Source: Bradyrhizobium sp. cir1 (lineage in GTDB: Bacteria > Pseudomonadota > Alphaproteobacteria > Rhizobiales > Xanthobacteraceae). Taken from it: 64,000 bases of DNA. This document shows, one piece after another, positions 35,251 through 48,270 of the stretch (within the stretch, counting starts at the first letter, position 1; every line of letters starts with the position of its first letter). The notes beneath the pieces are model-generated. The model ran no database searches and was not told the origin of the DNA. It worked only from the letters and a program-made list of their open reading frames with translations. The position numbers were made by a program, and so were the translations under genes. Location of the stretch: NCBI RefSeq assembly GCF_014198245.1, contig NZ_JACIHE010000001.1:62001-126000 (forward strand), written 5' to 3'.

Positions 35251-35424
35251 TAGGGGCTTTTTTGTGGCGTTGCTGTTCAGCAACGTCCCGGAATGAAATT
35301 GAAATTACGACGCTTTCGGCCGTTTGCGGCGTCGGCGAAATTGGCTACAAGCGGCCAGAACTTGGGGAATCTCCAGACCGGCGTTGGGGTGGGTCTGGCA
35401 CGGAATGATAAGGGCGCGTTGCGC

Positions 35425-37959
35425 ATGAAGTTTGGACTGCGACTCCGGGGGGGCTTGCTCGCAACCCTGATCATGTTCGGCGCGCCGGTGGTTGCCCCGG
35501 TCGGGGCTGTTTTTGTGTCTTCGTCTGCGCTTGCTCAGACCGTCCAGTCGATTTCCGTCGAAGGAAATCGCCGCGTCGAGGTGGAGACGATCCGCTCCTA
35601 TTTCAAGCCGGGTCCGGGCGGCCGCCTGGACCAGGGCGCCATCGATGACGGCCTCAAGGCGCTGATCGAGACCGGCCTGTTCCAGGACGTCCGGATCAAT
35701 CGCGGCCCCGGCGGCCAGATCGTCGTCTCCGTGGTGGAAAACCCGGTGATCGGGCGCATCGCCTTCGAGGGCAACAAGAAGATCAAGGACGAGCAGCTCA
35801 CTGCCGAGGTCCAGTCCAAGGCGCGCGGAACCTTCTCCCGCGCCATGGTGCAGTCCGACACGCTGCGAATCGCTGAGATCTACCGCCGCTCCGGCCGCTA
35901 CGACGTGCGCGTCACGCCCGAAGTCATCGAGCAGCCGAACAACCGCGTCGATCTCATCTTCACGATCGTGGAAGGCTCCAAGACCGGCGTGAAGTCGATC
36001 GAGTTCGTGGGTAACGTCGCGTTCTCGTCCTACCGCCTGCGGGACGTCATCAAGACGCGCGAATCGAACCTTCTCAGCTTCCTTGCCAGCGGCGACATCT
36101 ACGATCCTGATCGTGTCGAGGCCGACCGCGACCTGCTGCGCCGCTTCTATCTCAAGAACGGTTTCGCCGACGTTCAGGTCGTGGCCGCACTCACCGAATA
36201 CGATCCGGAGAAGAAGGGCTTCAACGTCACCTTCAAGATCGAGGAAGGCTCGCAGTATCGCGTCGGCGCGGTCGACTTCCGCTCCAGCATTCCGAACTTC
36301 GATCCGTCTTCGATGCGCGGCTATTCGCGCGTCGGTGTCGGCTCGCTCTACAACGTCGAATCGGTCGAGAAGTCGGTCGAGGAGATGCAGATCGAAGCCT
36401 CGCGCCGCGGCTATGCCTTCGCCGTGGTCCGTCCCGGCGGCGACCGCAATTTCGAGGCGCACACGGTGTCCGTCGTGTTCAACATCGACGAGGGCCCGCG
36501 CACCTATATCGAGCGCATCAACCTGCGCGGCAATAGCCGCACGCGTGACTACGTCATCCGCCGCGAGTTCGACATCTCCGAGGGCGATGCCTACAACCGC
36601 GCCCTGGTCGACCGGGCCGAGCGGCGCCTGAAGAACCTCGACTATTTCAAGAGCGTCAAGATCACGACGGAGCCCGGCTCGTCGAGCGACCGCGTCATCC
36701 TGATCGTCGACATGGAAGAGAAATCGACCGGCGACTTCTCGATCTCGGGCGGTTACTCCACGACCGACGGCGCGCTGGCCGAAGTCTCGGTCTCCGAGCG
36801 CAACCTGCTCGGCCGCGGCCTGTTCGCCAAGGCGTCGGTGACCTACGGCCAGTACGCGCGCGGCTATTCGCTGTCGTTCGTCGAGCCGTATCTGCTCGAC
36901 TATCGCGTCGCGCTCGGCCTCGACCTCTATCAGCGCCAGCAGCTGTCCAACAGCTACATCTCCTACGGCACCAAGACGCTCGGCTTCTCGCCCCGTCTCG
37001 GCTTCTCCTTGCGTGAAGATCTGGCGCTGCAGCTGCGCTACTCGATCTATCAGCAGGAAATCACGCTGCCGTACTATCTGGCGAACTGTAACAACAATCT
37101 GGGCACGTCGGCGTTCAATCCGAGCCCTGCGTTTGCCAATGCGAACGGTATCAGCCTAGCCTCGACCAACGGCCTCGGCTGTTACAGCGACGGCGAAGCC
37201 TCGCTGCCGGTGCGCAAGGAGCTTGCCAACGGCAAGACCCTGACCTCGGCGCTCGGCTACACGCTGACCTACAACACGCTGGACAACAACAAGAACCCGA
37301 CCGACGGTCTGCTCGTCGACTTCCGCCAGGATTTCGCCGGCGTCGGCGGCGATGTCTCCTACCTGAAGTCGGTGATCGACGCGAAGTACTACACTCCGCT
37401 GGTGTCCGACATCGTCGGCCTCGTGCACGTGCAGAGCGGCATGCTGAACAAGATCGGCAGCAATGATCTGCGCATGCTCGATCACTTCCAGATGGGCCCG
37501 AACCTCGTCCGCGGCTTCGCCCCGAACGGCATCGGCCCGCGCGACATCAACCCCTACGACACGCAGGACGCGCTCGGCGGCACCAAGTACTGGGGCGCTT
37601 CGCTCGAATTGCAGATGCCGTTCTGGTTCCTGCCCAAGGAAGTGGGTCTGAAGGGCGCGGTCTATGCCGACGCCGGTGGCCTCTACGACTACAAGGGGCC
37701 GACGACATGGTCCGTTACCAACGAAATGACCACGCCGTCCAACTCGGGCTGTACTGCGTCGACCGTCAATCCGGCGACCCCCGGAACCTGTACCGGCCTG
37801 ATCTATGACGACAGCAAGGTGATCCGCTCGTCAGTGGGCGTCGGCTTGATCTGGCAGTCGCCGTTCGGTCCGCTGCGCTTCGACTACGCCGTGCCGCTCA
37901 GCAAGGGCAAGTACGACCGTACCCAGGAGTTCCGGTTCGGCGGCGGCACCACCTTCTAA
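35425..37959 (+). CDS. bamA: Outer membrane protein assembly factor BamA
   Basis: Core of the BAM complex, inserting beta-barrels into the outer membrane. 844 residues: a signal peptide (ending SSSALAQ), five POTRA domains (about 45-440, first VQSISVEGNRRVEVETIRSYF) and a C-terminal barrel ending RFGGGTTF. The lid/loop motif GVGLIWQSPFGPLRFDYAVPL with the VRGF-type element (LVRGFAPNGIGPRD) is present. The ATG at 35425 is chosen because it begins the signal peptide; the frame is open to 35293. A cysteine-containing insertion around GCTASTVNPATPGTCTG lies in an extracellular loop. Confidence 0.95.
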   Translation: MKFGLRLRGGLLATLIMFGAPVVAPVGAVFVSSSALAQTVQSISVEGNRRVEVETIRSYFKPGPGGRLDQGAIDDGLKALIETGLFQDVRINRGPGGQIVVSVVENPVIGRIAFEGNKKIKDEQLTAEVQSKARGTFSRAMVQSDTLRIAEIYRRSGRYDVRVTPEVIEQPNNRVDLIFTIVEGSKTGVKSIEFVGNVAFSSYRLRDVIKTRESNLLSFLASGDIYDPDRVEADRDLLRRFYLKNGFADVQVVAALTEYDPEKKGFNVTFKIEEGSQYRVGAVDFRSSIPNFDPSSMRGYSRVGVGSLYNVESVEKSVEEMQIEASRRGYAFAVVRPGGDRNFEAHTVSVVFNIDEGPRTYIERINLRGNSRTRDYVIRREFDISEGDAYNRALVDRAERRLKNLDYFKSVKITTEPGSSSDRVILIVDMEEKSTGDFSISGGYSTTDGALAEVSVSERNLLGRGLFAKASVTYGQYARGYSLSFVEPYLLDYRVALGLDLYQRQQLSNSYISYGTKTLGFSPRLGFSLREDLALQLRYSIYQQEITLPYYLANCNNNLGTSAFNPSPAFANANGISLASTNGLGCYSDGEASLPVRKELANGKTLTSALGYTLTYNTLDNNKNPTDGLLVDFRQDFAGVGGDVSYLKSVIDAKYYTPLVSDIVGLVHVQSGMLNKIGSNDLRMLDHFQMGPNLVRGFAPNGIGPRDINPYDTQDALGGTKYWGASLELQMPFWFLPKEVGLKGAVYADAGGLYDYKGPTTWSVTNEMTTPSNSGCTASTVNPATPGTCTGLIYDDSKVIRSSVGVGLIWQSPFGPLRFDYAVPLSKGKYDRTQEFRFGGGTTF

Positions 37960-37980
37960 TTCGAACAGCACGTCATGATC

Positions 37981-38007
37981 CGGTCCCTCAGTTTTCCTGG
38001 GGGACCG
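37981..38007 (+). terminator. Hairpin after bamA, weak terminator candidate
   Basis: CGGTCCC / GGGACCG stem with a 13-nt loop, 22 bp after the bamA stop. There is no T run on the + strand, so termination would be partial; lpxD follows. Confidence 0.4.
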
Positions 38008-38095
38008 ATCTCCAAAAAGATCGTGCTCAATCCATGAGATAAGGCATGATGCGGCCTGACCGCTTCATGCCGAAGCCGGACCGCGACGGGGTGGA

Positions 38096-39163
38096 ATGGC
38101 GCAGCCGACCTTCTTCACAAAGCCGCCTGCCACAGCGCTGGCCGACATTGCCACGCTGACCAAGGCGCAACTGGTCGATCCTGAGAGGGGCGGCCACGTC
38201 ATCACGGGCCTGGCTTCGCTCGACGAAGCCGGCCCGATGCATCTGGCATTCTTCGACAACCTCAAATATGCCGATCAGCTCAGGGCAACCAAAGCGGGGG
38301 CCTGCCTGGTCAGTCCGCGCTTCGAGGCCGAGGTCCCCGCGCATGTGGCCGTGCTGCGCGTGGCGCAGCCGTTCCGCGCCTTCGTCAGGATCGCGCGGGA
38401 ATGGCACGGCGATGCGCTGAGGCCGCAATCCTGGGTCGGCAATGACCGCATCGCGCCGTCGGCTATCATCGACGCCACGGCCCGGCTCGAGGACGGCGTG
38501 ATCGTCGATCCCCTGGCCGTCATCGGTGCGGATGTCGAGATCGGCAGCGGCACGGTGGTCGGCGTCGGCGCGGTGATCGGTCCTGGCGTCAAGATCGGCC
38601 GGGACTGCAATGTCGGCGCCCGCACCGCGATCCAGTGCGCCCTGATCGGCAACAACGTCCTGATCCATCCGGGCTGCTCGATCGGCCAGGACGGCTACGG
38701 TTTCATCTTCTTCGGCCCCGAGGGCCATCTGAAGGTGCCGCAGACCGGGCGCGTGCTGATCCAGAACGACGTCGAGGTCGGCGCCAATACCACGATCGAC
38801 CGCGGGTCTTTGCGGGATACGGTGATCGGTGAGGGCACCAAAATCGACAATCAGGTCCAGATCGGCCACAATGTCACGATCGGGCGACACTGCCTGCTGG
38901 CGGCCCAGATCGGCCTCGCGGGCAGCCTGACCATCGGCGACAACGTCGCGCTCGGAGCGAAGGTGGGCATCAACAATCACCTCAAGATCGGCGATGGCGC
39001 CCAGGTCACGGCGATGAGCGGGGTCAAGGACGACATCCCGCCGAACGGTCGCTGGGGTGGCTTCTTTGCCAAGCCGACCAAGCAGTGGTTCAAGGAAATT
39101 ATCGCGGTGGAGCGCCTGGTACGCGACAGCAAGGCCGATCCGAAGGACGAGGGACGGGAATGA
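38096..39163 (+). CDS. lpxD: UDP-3-O-acylglucosamine N-acyltransferase
   Basis: Third step of lipid A synthesis: N-acylation of UDP-3-O-acyl-glucosamine. 355 residues. An N-terminal uridine-binding domain (about 1-100) is followed by a left-handed beta-helix of hexapeptide repeats ([32 protein letters not shown]...) and a C-terminal helix. The catalytic His is in the [17 protein letters not shown] segment. Its TGA overlaps the fabZ ATG (ATGA), so the two are coupled. Confidence 0.95.
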   Translation: MAQPTFFTKPPATALADIATLTKAQLVDPERGGHVITGLASLDEAGPMHLAFFDNLKYADQLRATKAGACLVSPRFEAEVPAHVAVLRVAQPFRAFVRIAREWHGDALRPQSWVGNDRIAPSAIIDATARLEDGVIVDPLAVIGADVEIGSGTVVGVGAVIGPGVKIGRDCNVGARTAIQCALIGNNVLIHPGCSIGQDGYGFIFFGPEGHLKVPQTGRVLIQNDVEVGANTTIDRGSLRDTVIGEGTKIDNQVQIGHNVTIGRHCLLAAQIGLAGSLTIGDNVALGAKVGINNHLKIGDGAQVTAMSGVKDDIPPNGRWGGFFAKPTKQWFKEIIAVERLVRDSKADPKDEGRE

Positions 39164-39621
39164 CGGAGGAATCGCCTATCAAGTTCGAGCTGGTGGACAT
39201 CAACGCGATCCTCCAGACGCTGCCGCACCGCTTTCCGATGTTGCTGATCGACCGCGTGATCAACATCCGCGCCGATTACAGCGGCATCGGTATCAAGAAC
39301 GTCACCTTCAACGAGCCGGCCTTCCAGGGGCATTTCCCCGAGCGCCCGGTCTATCCCGGCGTCATGATGATCGAGGCGATGGCGCAGACGGCGGGCGTGA
39401 TCGGCATCAAATCGGTCGAGGGCACCGAGAAGCCGCGTGCGGTGTATTTCCTCACCATCGACAAGTGCAAGTTCCGCAAGCCCGTGCTGCCCGGCGATAC
39501 CATCGAGTATCACATGCGCTCGCTCGGCCGCCGCAAGACGATGTGGTGGTTTCACGGCGATGCCAAGGTCAATGGCCAGGTGGTTGCGGAGGCCGACGTC
39601 GGCGCCATGCTGACGGACTGA
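39160..39621 (+). CDS. fabZ: 3-hydroxyacyl-ACP dehydratase FabZ
   Basis: Dehydrates 3-hydroxyacyl-ACP in fatty-acid elongation, competing with lipid A synthesis for the same acyl-ACP. 153 residues, hot-dog fold. The catalytic His23 lies in [12 protein letters not shown] and the Glu72 in [12 protein letters not shown]. The start is the ATG overlapping the lpxD stop. The frame is open upstream within lpxD, but the family begins near here. It is followed by a converging gene on the other strand, only 22 bp away. Confidence 0.96.
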   Translation: MTEESPIKFELVDINAILQTLPHRFPMLLIDRVINIRADYSGIGIKNVTFNEPAFQGHFPERPVYPGVMMIEAMAQTAGVIGIKSVEGTEKPRAVYFLTIDKCKFRKPVLPGDTIEYHMRSLGRRKTMWWFHGDAKVNGQVVAEADVGAMLTD

Positions 39622-39643
39622 GGGAGCAGCTGCGCGAGGAGAT

Positions 39644-39967
39644 TCAGGCGTGGCAGTCGTAGCGGCTGCCGGCCATCTCGCGTCTGATATTCCTGTTGAA
39701 GAACTGCCCCATCGACGGTGCGCCGAGGAGGCGCTCGACCGTGTCGGCCGCCACGCCGCAATAGCGGTCATAGGCGCCGCCCGCCGCGACGACGAGATCC
39801 TGCCGCGTGCGATCGTAGCAGACCCGCTGGAGCACTGTGCTGCGGGTGATGTCGCGGCACTCGAAGGTCCCGAGATCGACAAGATGGCGCTCGCCGGTCT
39901 CGACCGTTTCGGAGACGATCGGCGCAGCCGCGAGCTGCGCGAGCAGAAGTGCCAGGGCCCTGACCAT
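39644..39967 (-). CDS. KTSC-domain small secreted protein, antisense within the lipid A run
   Basis: 107 residues. A signal-like N-terminus (MVRALALLLAQLAAAPIVSETV) precedes a KTSC-type domain: CRDITRSTVLQRVCYDRTRQDLVVAAGGAYDRYCGVAADTVERLLGAPSMGQFFNRNIR and a final RYDC. KTSC domains are of uncertain function (nucleic-acid or metal links have been proposed for relatives). The ATG at 39967 is chosen because it starts the hydrophobic segment. The gene lies head-on to fabZ and divergent from lpxA, cutting an otherwise collinear lipid A cluster, so lpxA must be read from its own promoter or by transcription across this gene. Confidence 0.75.
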   Translation of the reverse strand: MVRALALLLAQLAAAPIVSETVETGERHLVDLGTFECRDITRSTVLQRVCYDRTRQDLVVAAGGAYDRYCGVAADTVERLLGAPSMGQFFNRNIRREMAGSRYDCHA

Positions 39968-40126
39968 GATAACTTCAAGCTCCACATGAACACGTTGAAG
40001 GGCCGGGACGGCGGCCTCATCCAGCACTTGAAACACGGCGAGATGATACGTCACTGGACAGATCGGGCATAGTCGCGCTAACCAGCGGAAAACCTAGCGA
40101 CTTCAACACATAAGCAGACCTTTTTG

Positions 40127-40918
40127 ATGAGTAAGATTGATCCCACCGCACGGGTCGCGGACGGCGCCGTGATCGGCGACGGCACCGAGATCGGGCCCTT
40201 TTGCATCATCGGCCCGAACGTCGTGATCGGCGCGAACTGCAAGCTGATCGGGCAGGTCACGATCATCGGCCACACCTCGGTCGGCGACGGATGCGTGATC
40301 TCGCCATTCGCAGTGCTCGGCGGTGCGCCCCAGGATCTCAGCTACAAGGGCGAGCCGACCCGGCTCGAGATCGGCTCGGGCTGCACCGTCCGGGAAGGTG
40401 CGACGATGAACGTCGGCACCATCAAGGGCGGCGGCCTGACGCGCGTCGGCAACGGTGGCTACTTCATGAACAATAGCCATGTCGGCCATGACTGTATGGT
40501 CGGCGACAATGTGATCTTCGCGACCTCGGCGACGCTTGGCGGTCATTGCGAGATCGGTGACGCCGTCTATATCGGTGGCCTGTCCGCGGTGCATCAGTTC
40601 ACGCGCATCGGCCCGTATGTGATGGTCGGCGGCGTCTGCGGCGTGCGCGACGACGTCATCCCGTATGGGCTCGTCAATGGCCAATATGCGGTGCTGGAGA
40701 GCCTCAACCTGATCGGCATGAAGCGCCGCAAGTTCACCAAGCAGCGGCTCGCGACGGTGCGCGGCTTCTACCAGAAGCTCTTCCACGGGCCCGGCACGTT
40801 CGCCGAGCGGCTCGAGGCGGCGCGGCCGCTCGCGGGGGAAGATCCGGCGATCGCCGAAATCCTCGACTTCATCGGCAAGGGCAAGCGCCCGCTCTGTCTT
40901 CCCGCCATCGCGAAGTGA
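40127..40918 (+). CDS. lpxA: UDP-N-acetylglucosamine acyltransferase
   Basis: First step of lipid A synthesis: acylation of UDP-GlcNAc at the 3-position. 263 residues, a trimer of left-handed beta-helices. Hexapeptide repeats start at IDPTARVADGAVIGDGTEIGPFCIIGPNVVIGANCKLIG; the catalytic His is in NNSHVGHDCMVGDNVIFA; the C-terminal helical domain follows. The ATG at 40127 is preferred over the TTG at 40124. No strong Shine-Dalgarno is seen. The region before it (39968-40126) must hold a promoter if the operon is split by the antisense KTSC gene. Confidence 0.95.
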   Translation: MSKIDPTARVADGAVIGDGTEIGPFCIIGPNVVIGANCKLIGQVTIIGHTSVGDGCVISPFAVLGGAPQDLSYKGEPTRLEIGSGCTVREGATMNVGTIKGGGLTRVGNGGYFMNNSHVGHDCMVGDNVIFATSATLGGHCEIGDAVYIGGLSAVHQFTRIGPYVMVGGVCGVRDDVIPYGLVNGQYAVLESLNLIGMKRRKFTKQRLATVRGFYQKLFHGPGTFAERLEAARPLAGEDPAIAEILDFIGKGKRPLCLPAIAK

Positions 40919-40925
40919 CGCTGGG

Positions 40926-41795
40926 ATGGCCGCGGACATGACATCGGCGGCTTCGGAGATTTCATCGCCGGTCGGCGTGGTCGCCGGCGGCGGTGCGATG
41001 CCGTTCGCGGTCGCCGAGTCGCTTGCCGCGCGCGGCATCACACCGGTGCTGTTTCCGCTGCGCGGCGCCTGCGATCCGGCGCGGGTAGAGAAATTCCGCC
41101 ACCGCTGGATCTCAGTCGGCCAGCTCGGCCGCGCCATGCGGCTGTTCCGCGAGGAGGGCTGCCGCGACCTGATCTTCATCGGCACCCTGGTGCGGCCTTC
41201 GCTGTCCGAGATCCGGTTCGACTTCAAGACACTGCGCCTGCTCGGCAACGTCATCCGCGCCTTTCGCGGTGGCGACGATCATCTGCTGTCGGGTGTCGGC
41301 CGCATCCTCGAGCAGGACGGCTTTCGCATGGTCGGCATCAAGGACGTCGCGCCTGATTTGCTGATGCCCGAGGGCTGCATCAGCCGCGCATGGCCGAATG
41401 ACAATGCAAAGGCCGACATCGAGCGCGGGCGCGCGGTACTGACGGCACTCGGCCCGTTCGACATCGGCCAGGCTGCCGTCGTGATCGACGGCCATGTGGT
41501 GGCGGTCGAGGACATCGAGGGCACCGACGCGCTGCTCGCGCGCGTGGCGCGCCTGCGCGAGGAGGGGCGCATCCGTGCCGCCTCCGGCCGCGGCGTGCTG
41601 GTGAAGGCACCGAAGAGCGGCCAGGATCTGCGCTTCGACCTGCCGACGATCGGCCCGCGCACCATCGAGGGTGTCGTGAAGGCCGGCCTTGGCGGCATCG
41701 CCGTCATCGCCGGCAACACGATCGCCGCAGAGCCGCAGGCGATGATCGCGCTTGCGGACGCCAAATATCTCTTCATCATCGGCCTGCCCAAATGA
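40926..41795 (+). CDS. lpxI: UDP-2,3-diacylglucosamine diphosphatase LpxI
   Basis: Hydrolyses UDP-2,3-diacylglucosamine to lipid X; the alphaproteobacterial replacement for LpxH. 289 residues, starting with a few polar residues then VGVVAGGGAMPFAVAESLAARGITPVLFPLRG, the LpxI signature. Further conserved blocks are MRLFREEGCRDLIFIGTLVRPS, LLSGVGRILEQDGFRMVGI and the C-terminal RFDLPTIGPRTIEGVVKAGLGGIAV. The stop overlaps the lpxB start by 4 bp. Confidence 0.93.
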   Translation: MAADMTSAASEISSPVGVVAGGGAMPFAVAESLAARGITPVLFPLRGACDPARVEKFRHRWISVGQLGRAMRLFREEGCRDLIFIGTLVRPSLSEIRFDFKTLRLLGNVIRAFRGGDDHLLSGVGRILEQDGFRMVGIKDVAPDLLMPEGCISRAWPNDNAKADIERGRAVLTALGPFDIGQAAVVIDGHVVAVEDIEGTDALLARVARLREEGRIRAASGRGVLVKAPKSGQDLRFDLPTIGPRTIEGVVKAGLGGIAVIAGNTIAAEPQAMIALADAKYLFIIGLPK

Positions 41796-42970
41796 TGCAG
41801 GCTCGCGATCCCAAGCGGAAGATCTTCCTGATCGCGACGGAGGAATCCGGCGACCGGCTCGGCTCGGCCCTGATGAAGGTGCTGCGCCAGCGTCTCGGCG
41901 ACGGCGTGCAATTCGTCGGCGTCGGCGGCCGCACCATGGTGCGCGAGGGGCTGGAGACGCTGTTTCCGATCGAGGAGCTGTCGATCGTCGGTTTCGCCGC
42001 GGTGGCGCAGCAATTGCCGAAGATCCTGCGGCTGATCCGCCAGACCGTCGACGCCGTGACCGAGTCCGCGCCGGACGCGCTCGTCATCATCGACAGTCCG
42101 GACTTTACCCATCGCGTCGCCCGCCGCGTGCGTGCGCGCAATCCTGCGATCCCGGTCGTCGATTACGTTTCGCCGCAACTCTGGGCCTGGCGGCCGGGAC
42201 GGGCGCGAACCATGCTCGGCTATGTCGATCACGTGCTCGGCCTGTTGCCGTTCGAGCCGGAGGAATACCGCAAGCTCGGCGGTCCGCCCTGCAGCTATGT
42301 CGGCCATCCCCTGATCGAGCAATTGTTCTCGCTGCGGCCGAATGTGGAGGAGCAGAAGCGCCGCAACAGTGAGCCGCCGGTGCTGCTGGTGCTGCCCGGC
42401 AGCCGCCGCAGTGAGATCCGGCATCATCTCGAGGTGTTTGGCGCGGCGCTCGGCCGGTTGCAGGGGCAGGGACGCGCCTTCGAGTTGATGCTGCCGACCA
42501 TGCCGCATCTCGAAGCCACCGTGCGCGAAGGCATTGCGAGCTGGCCGGTCAAGCCGCAGATCGTGATCGGCGAGGCAGAGAAACGCGCCGCCTTCCGCAT
42601 CGCGCATGCCGCGCTGGCGAAGTCCGGCACGGTGACGCTCGAGCTCGCGCTATCAGGCATTCCGATGGTGACGGCTTATCGTGTCGGCGCGATCGAGGCT
42701 TTCATCCTACGCCGTGCGATCCGCGTCTCCTCGGTGATCCTCGCCAACCTCGTGATCGGCGAGGATGTCATTCCGGAGTATTTGCAGGAGGACTGCACGC
42801 CGGAGAAGCTCGCGCCGGCGCTGTCCGAGGTGCTGACCGACACGCCGCTGCGCCGGCGGCAGGTCGAAGCCTTCGCCCGGCTCGATCAGATCATGTCGAC
42901 AGGCAACAAGTCGCCAAGCGTGCTCGCCGCCGACGTCGTGCTGGCGACGATGCGGAAGGCGCGGCGATAA
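41792..42970 (+). CDS. lpxB: Lipid-A-disaccharide synthase
   Basis: Glycosyltransferase joining UDP-2,3-diacylglucosamine and lipid X into the lipid A disaccharide. 392 residues, inner membrane-associated. Family blocks are ATEESGDRLGSALM, SIVGFAAVAQQLPKILRLIR, IIDSPDFTHRVARRVR, VSPQLWAWRPGRARTM and LPGSRRSEI. It starts with ATGA overlapping lpxI. Last gene of the lipid A run; it converges on gltA across a palindromic repeat and a terminator. Confidence 0.95.
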   Translation: MMQARDPKRKIFLIATEESGDRLGSALMKVLRQRLGDGVQFVGVGGRTMVREGLETLFPIEELSIVGFAAVAQQLPKILRLIRQTVDAVTESAPDALVIIDSPDFTHRVARRVRARNPAIPVVDYVSPQLWAWRPGRARTMLGYVDHVLGLLPFEPEEYRKLGGPPCSYVGHPLIEQLFSLRPNVEEQKRRNSEPPVLLVLPGSRRSEIRHHLEVFGAALGRLQGQGRAFELMLPTMPHLEATVREGIASWPVKPQIVIGEAEKRAAFRIAHAALAKSGTVTLELALSGIPMVTAYRVGAIEAFILRRAIRVSSVILANLVIGEDVIPEYLQEDCTPEKLAPALSEVLTDTPLRRRQVEAFARLDQIMSTGNKSPSVLAADVVLATMRKARR

Positions 42971-42982
42971 GCGACGGTCTTG

Positions 42983-43056
42983 TAGGGTTGGCAAAGGGAA
43001 GCGGGCCCACCATTTCGTTTTCGGTCCGGTAGGCACGCTTCGCTCTGCCCACCCTA
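42983..43056. repeat. Inverted intergenic repeat of the Bradyrhizobium type
   Basis: Arms TAGGGTTGGCAAAGGGAAGC and the near-complement around GCACGCTTCGCTCTGCCCACCCTA surround GGGCCCACC...GGTCCGGT. Similar GGGTGGGCAAAG...GTGCCCACC elements recur between Bradyrhizobium genes as I recall. Here it lies between convergent lpxB and gltA and may help end lpxB transcription. Confidence 0.55.
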
Positions 43057-43067
43057 TGGGATGGCGC

Positions 43068-43100
43068 AAACAAAAACGGCGCGATCGTGAGATGGCGCCG
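43068..43100 (-). terminator. Rho-independent terminator of gltA
   Basis: On the minus strand CGGCGC, 12-nt loop, GCGCCG followed by TTTTTGTTT, beginning 26 bp after the gltA stop. Confidence 0.75.
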
Positions 43101-43126
43101 CTTGAGTGGCCCGTGATGGCCGGTTC

Positions 43127-44431
<1,305 letters not shown>

Positions 44432-44577
44432 CAGAGGTCCCCGATGTATGGTGAAACGGGCCGGACCCGGAAGGCCCCGATGAGATGGCGGGGCATGCCG
44501 GATGTTCCAGAAGGTACGGGGGAGATGGGTATATTATTGCTGTGTGCGCTGCAAGATCACCCGCACGCATGGCCTAC

Positions 44578-46005
44578 TTACGTCGTAGATTGATCCTTGA
44601 GGCGCCCCAGGCTTTCTTGGCGTCCCAGCACGTCCAAAACCTCAAATATACCAGGCGACGTGGTCCGTCCGGTCAGCGCCGCCCGCAAGGGTTGCGCAAC
44701 CGCGCCGAGCTTGAGACTATTTTCCTCAGCAAAAGCGCGCAGCGCGGCCTCCGTGGTGGCGCCGCTCCACGTCTCGACTTTCTCCAGCGCGGAATGAAGC
44801 TGGCCGATCAGCTTGCGGTTCTCAGGCGTCAGCAGCGCCTGCGCCTTGGGATCGAGCTGCAGCGGCCGGTCGGCGAAGATGAAATAGGCGCCGTCGATCA
44901 GCTCGATCAGCGTCTTGGCGCGCTCCTTCAGGGCCGGCATGGCCTTGAGAAGCTGCGCCCGCGTGGTGTCGTTTAACTTCGCCTTAATCTCGTCGCGGCT
45001 GGGCACGATATGATCGAGCACGTCCTCGAACATCCTCACGAGTGATTGATCGTCGGCGTGACGGATGTAATGGCCGTTGAGGTTTTCCAGCTTGGCGAAG
45101 TCGAAGCGGGCGGCGGCCCGGCCGACGCTGGCGAGGTCGAACGCTTCGATCATCTCCTCGGTCGAGAAGATTTCCTGGTCGCCGTGGCTCCAGCCGAGGC
45201 GAACGAGATAGTTGCGGAGCGCGGCCGGGAGGTATCCCATGGCGCGGTAGGCATCGACGCCAAGCGCGCCGTGCCGCTTCGACAGCTTCGAGCCGTCCGG
45301 GCCGTGGATGAGGGGGATGTGGGACATGCTCGGCAGCGCCCAGCCCATCGCGTCGTAGATCTGCTTCTGGCGGGCGGCGTTGATCAGATGGTCGTCGCCG
45401 CGGATGACGTGGGTGACGCCCATATCGTGGTCGTCCACGACCACCGCGAGCATGTAAGTCGGATTGCCATCGCCGCGCAAAAGCACGAGGTCGTCGAGGT
45501 TCTCGTTCTGCCAGACCACGCGGCCCTGGACCTGGTCCTCGATCACCGTCTCGCCGGTCTGCGGCGCGCGCAGGCGGATGGTCGGCTTGACGTCGCCCGG
45601 AGCCGTGGCCGGGTCGCGGTCGCGCCACATTCCGTCATAGAGGCGGGTGCGGCCCTCTGCGCGCGCCTTCTCGCGCATCGCGGCGAGCTCCTCGGCCGTG
45701 GCGTAGCAGCGATAGGCCTTGCCGTCGGCGAGCAGCTGCTCGGCGACCTCGCGGTGACGGGCAGCCCGGCTGAACTGGTAGATGACCTCGCCGTCCCAGC
45801 CGAGCTCGAGCCATTTCAATCCGTCGAGGATGGCGCCGATCGCCGCCTCCGTCGAGCGCTCCCGGTCGGTGTCCTCGATCCGGAGCAGCATCTTGCCGCC
45901 ATGCTTCTTGGCGTAGAGCCAGTTGAACAGCGCCGTGCGGGCGCCCCCGATATGGAGGAAGCCGGTCGGAGAGGGGGCAAAGCGGGTGACGACGGAATCG
46001 GTCAT
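44578..46005 (-). CDS. gltX: Glutamyl-tRNA synthetase
   Basis: Class I synthetase that charges tRNA-Glu (475 residues). HIGH motif: [27 protein letters not shown] motif as SKLSKRHGA; also [13 protein letters not shown] and the C-terminal anticodon-binding helical domain. Divergent from glnS across 156 bp. In alphaproteobacteria lacking GlnS, GltX also charges tRNA-Gln; here a dedicated GlnS is present, so this enzyme is probably discriminating. Confidence 0.96.
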   Translation of the reverse strand: MTDSVVTRFAPSPTGFLHIGGARTALFNWLYAKKHGGKMLLRIEDTDRERSTEAAIGAILDGLKWLELGWDGEVIYQFSRAARHREVAEQLLADGKAYRCYATAEELAAMREKARAEGRTRLYDGMWRDRDPATAPGDVKPTIRLRAPQTGETVIEDQVQGRVVWQNENLDDLVLLRGDGNPTYMLAVVVDDHDMGVTHVIRGDDHLINAARQKQIYDAMGWALPSMSHIPLIHGPDGSKLSKRHGALGVDAYRAMGYLPAALRNYLVRLGWSHGDQEIFSTEEMIEAFDLASVGRAAARFDFAKLENLNGHYIRHADDQSLVRMFEDVLDHIVPSRDEIKAKLNDTTRAQLLKAMPALKERAKTLIELIDGAYFIFADRPLQLDPKAQALLTPENRKLIGQLHSALEKVETWSGATTEAALRAFAEENSLKLGAVAQPLRAALTGRTTSPGIFEVLDVLGRQESLGRLKDQSTT

Positions 46006-46161
46006 TCTTGGCAGGGCCTATGCATTGGAGGCGGTGGTGTATAGCAGGACCGGAGCATAACTAAAGCCCGACGGCGGACGGCTTGAGGCCGTACTTAAGC
46101 CCTTGGCGCGGCCACGCGAATTTGGCAGAAGGACCGCTGATTTCCCTACAGGATTTTCGTA

Positions 46162-47838
<1,677 letters not shown>

Positions 47839-47843
47839 GGCAA

Positions 47844-48230
47844 ATGAGCAGCGAAGCCGACGCCATCGTTTCCGCCATCATCGCGAAATGGTGCGCCGGC
47901 TTCGCAAAGCTCGATGCAGCGGCGCTGTCGTCGCTGTATGCGAAGAACGCGTTCTTCCTCGGCTCCAACCCGAAACTCTATCGGGGCAGGGGCGGGGTGG
48001 CGGACTATTTCAATGGCCTGCCGCGATGGCGCCAGCCGAGCGTCGGCTTCTCCGAGGTGGCTGCGGCTCAGGTCGTGCCCGATGTGATTAACATGGCCGC
48101 GATCGCATCATTCGACCTCGACGAAGAGGCCGTGCCGCTCTCGGTCAAGCTCACCTGGGTGATCGTGCGCGAAGACGGCGACTGGAAGATCGCGAGCCAC
48201 CACGTGTCGTCCAGGGCTGCCCTGATCTAG
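47844..48230 (+). CDS. SnoaL-like/SgcJ-type small protein
   Basis: 128 residues of the cone-shaped NTF2/SnoaL fold: AIVSAIIAKWCAGFAKLDAAALSSLYAKNAFFLGSNPKLYRGRGGVADYFNGLPRW...VKLTWVIVREDGDWKIASHHVS. Proteins of this type include small isomerases, hydratases or binding domains; the substrate cannot be told. The start is 5 bp after the glnS stop, so it is co-transcribed with glnS, though a functional link is not evident. Confidence 0.75.
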   Translation: MSSEADAIVSAIIAKWCAGFAKLDAAALSSLYAKNAFFLGSNPKLYRGRGGVADYFNGLPRWRQPSVGFSEVAAAQVVPDVINMAAIASFDLDEEAVPLSVKLTWVIVREDGDWKIASHHVSSRAALI

Positions 48231-48270
48231 CGCCGGAGGCGTACTTCATCGCAACCGCTTCATCCGGTCG

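Noticed and set aside
35293-35424. 44-codon N-terminal extension of bamA
   Set aside because: The frame is open but the signal peptide starts at 35425 and the extension is polar and unlike an export signal.
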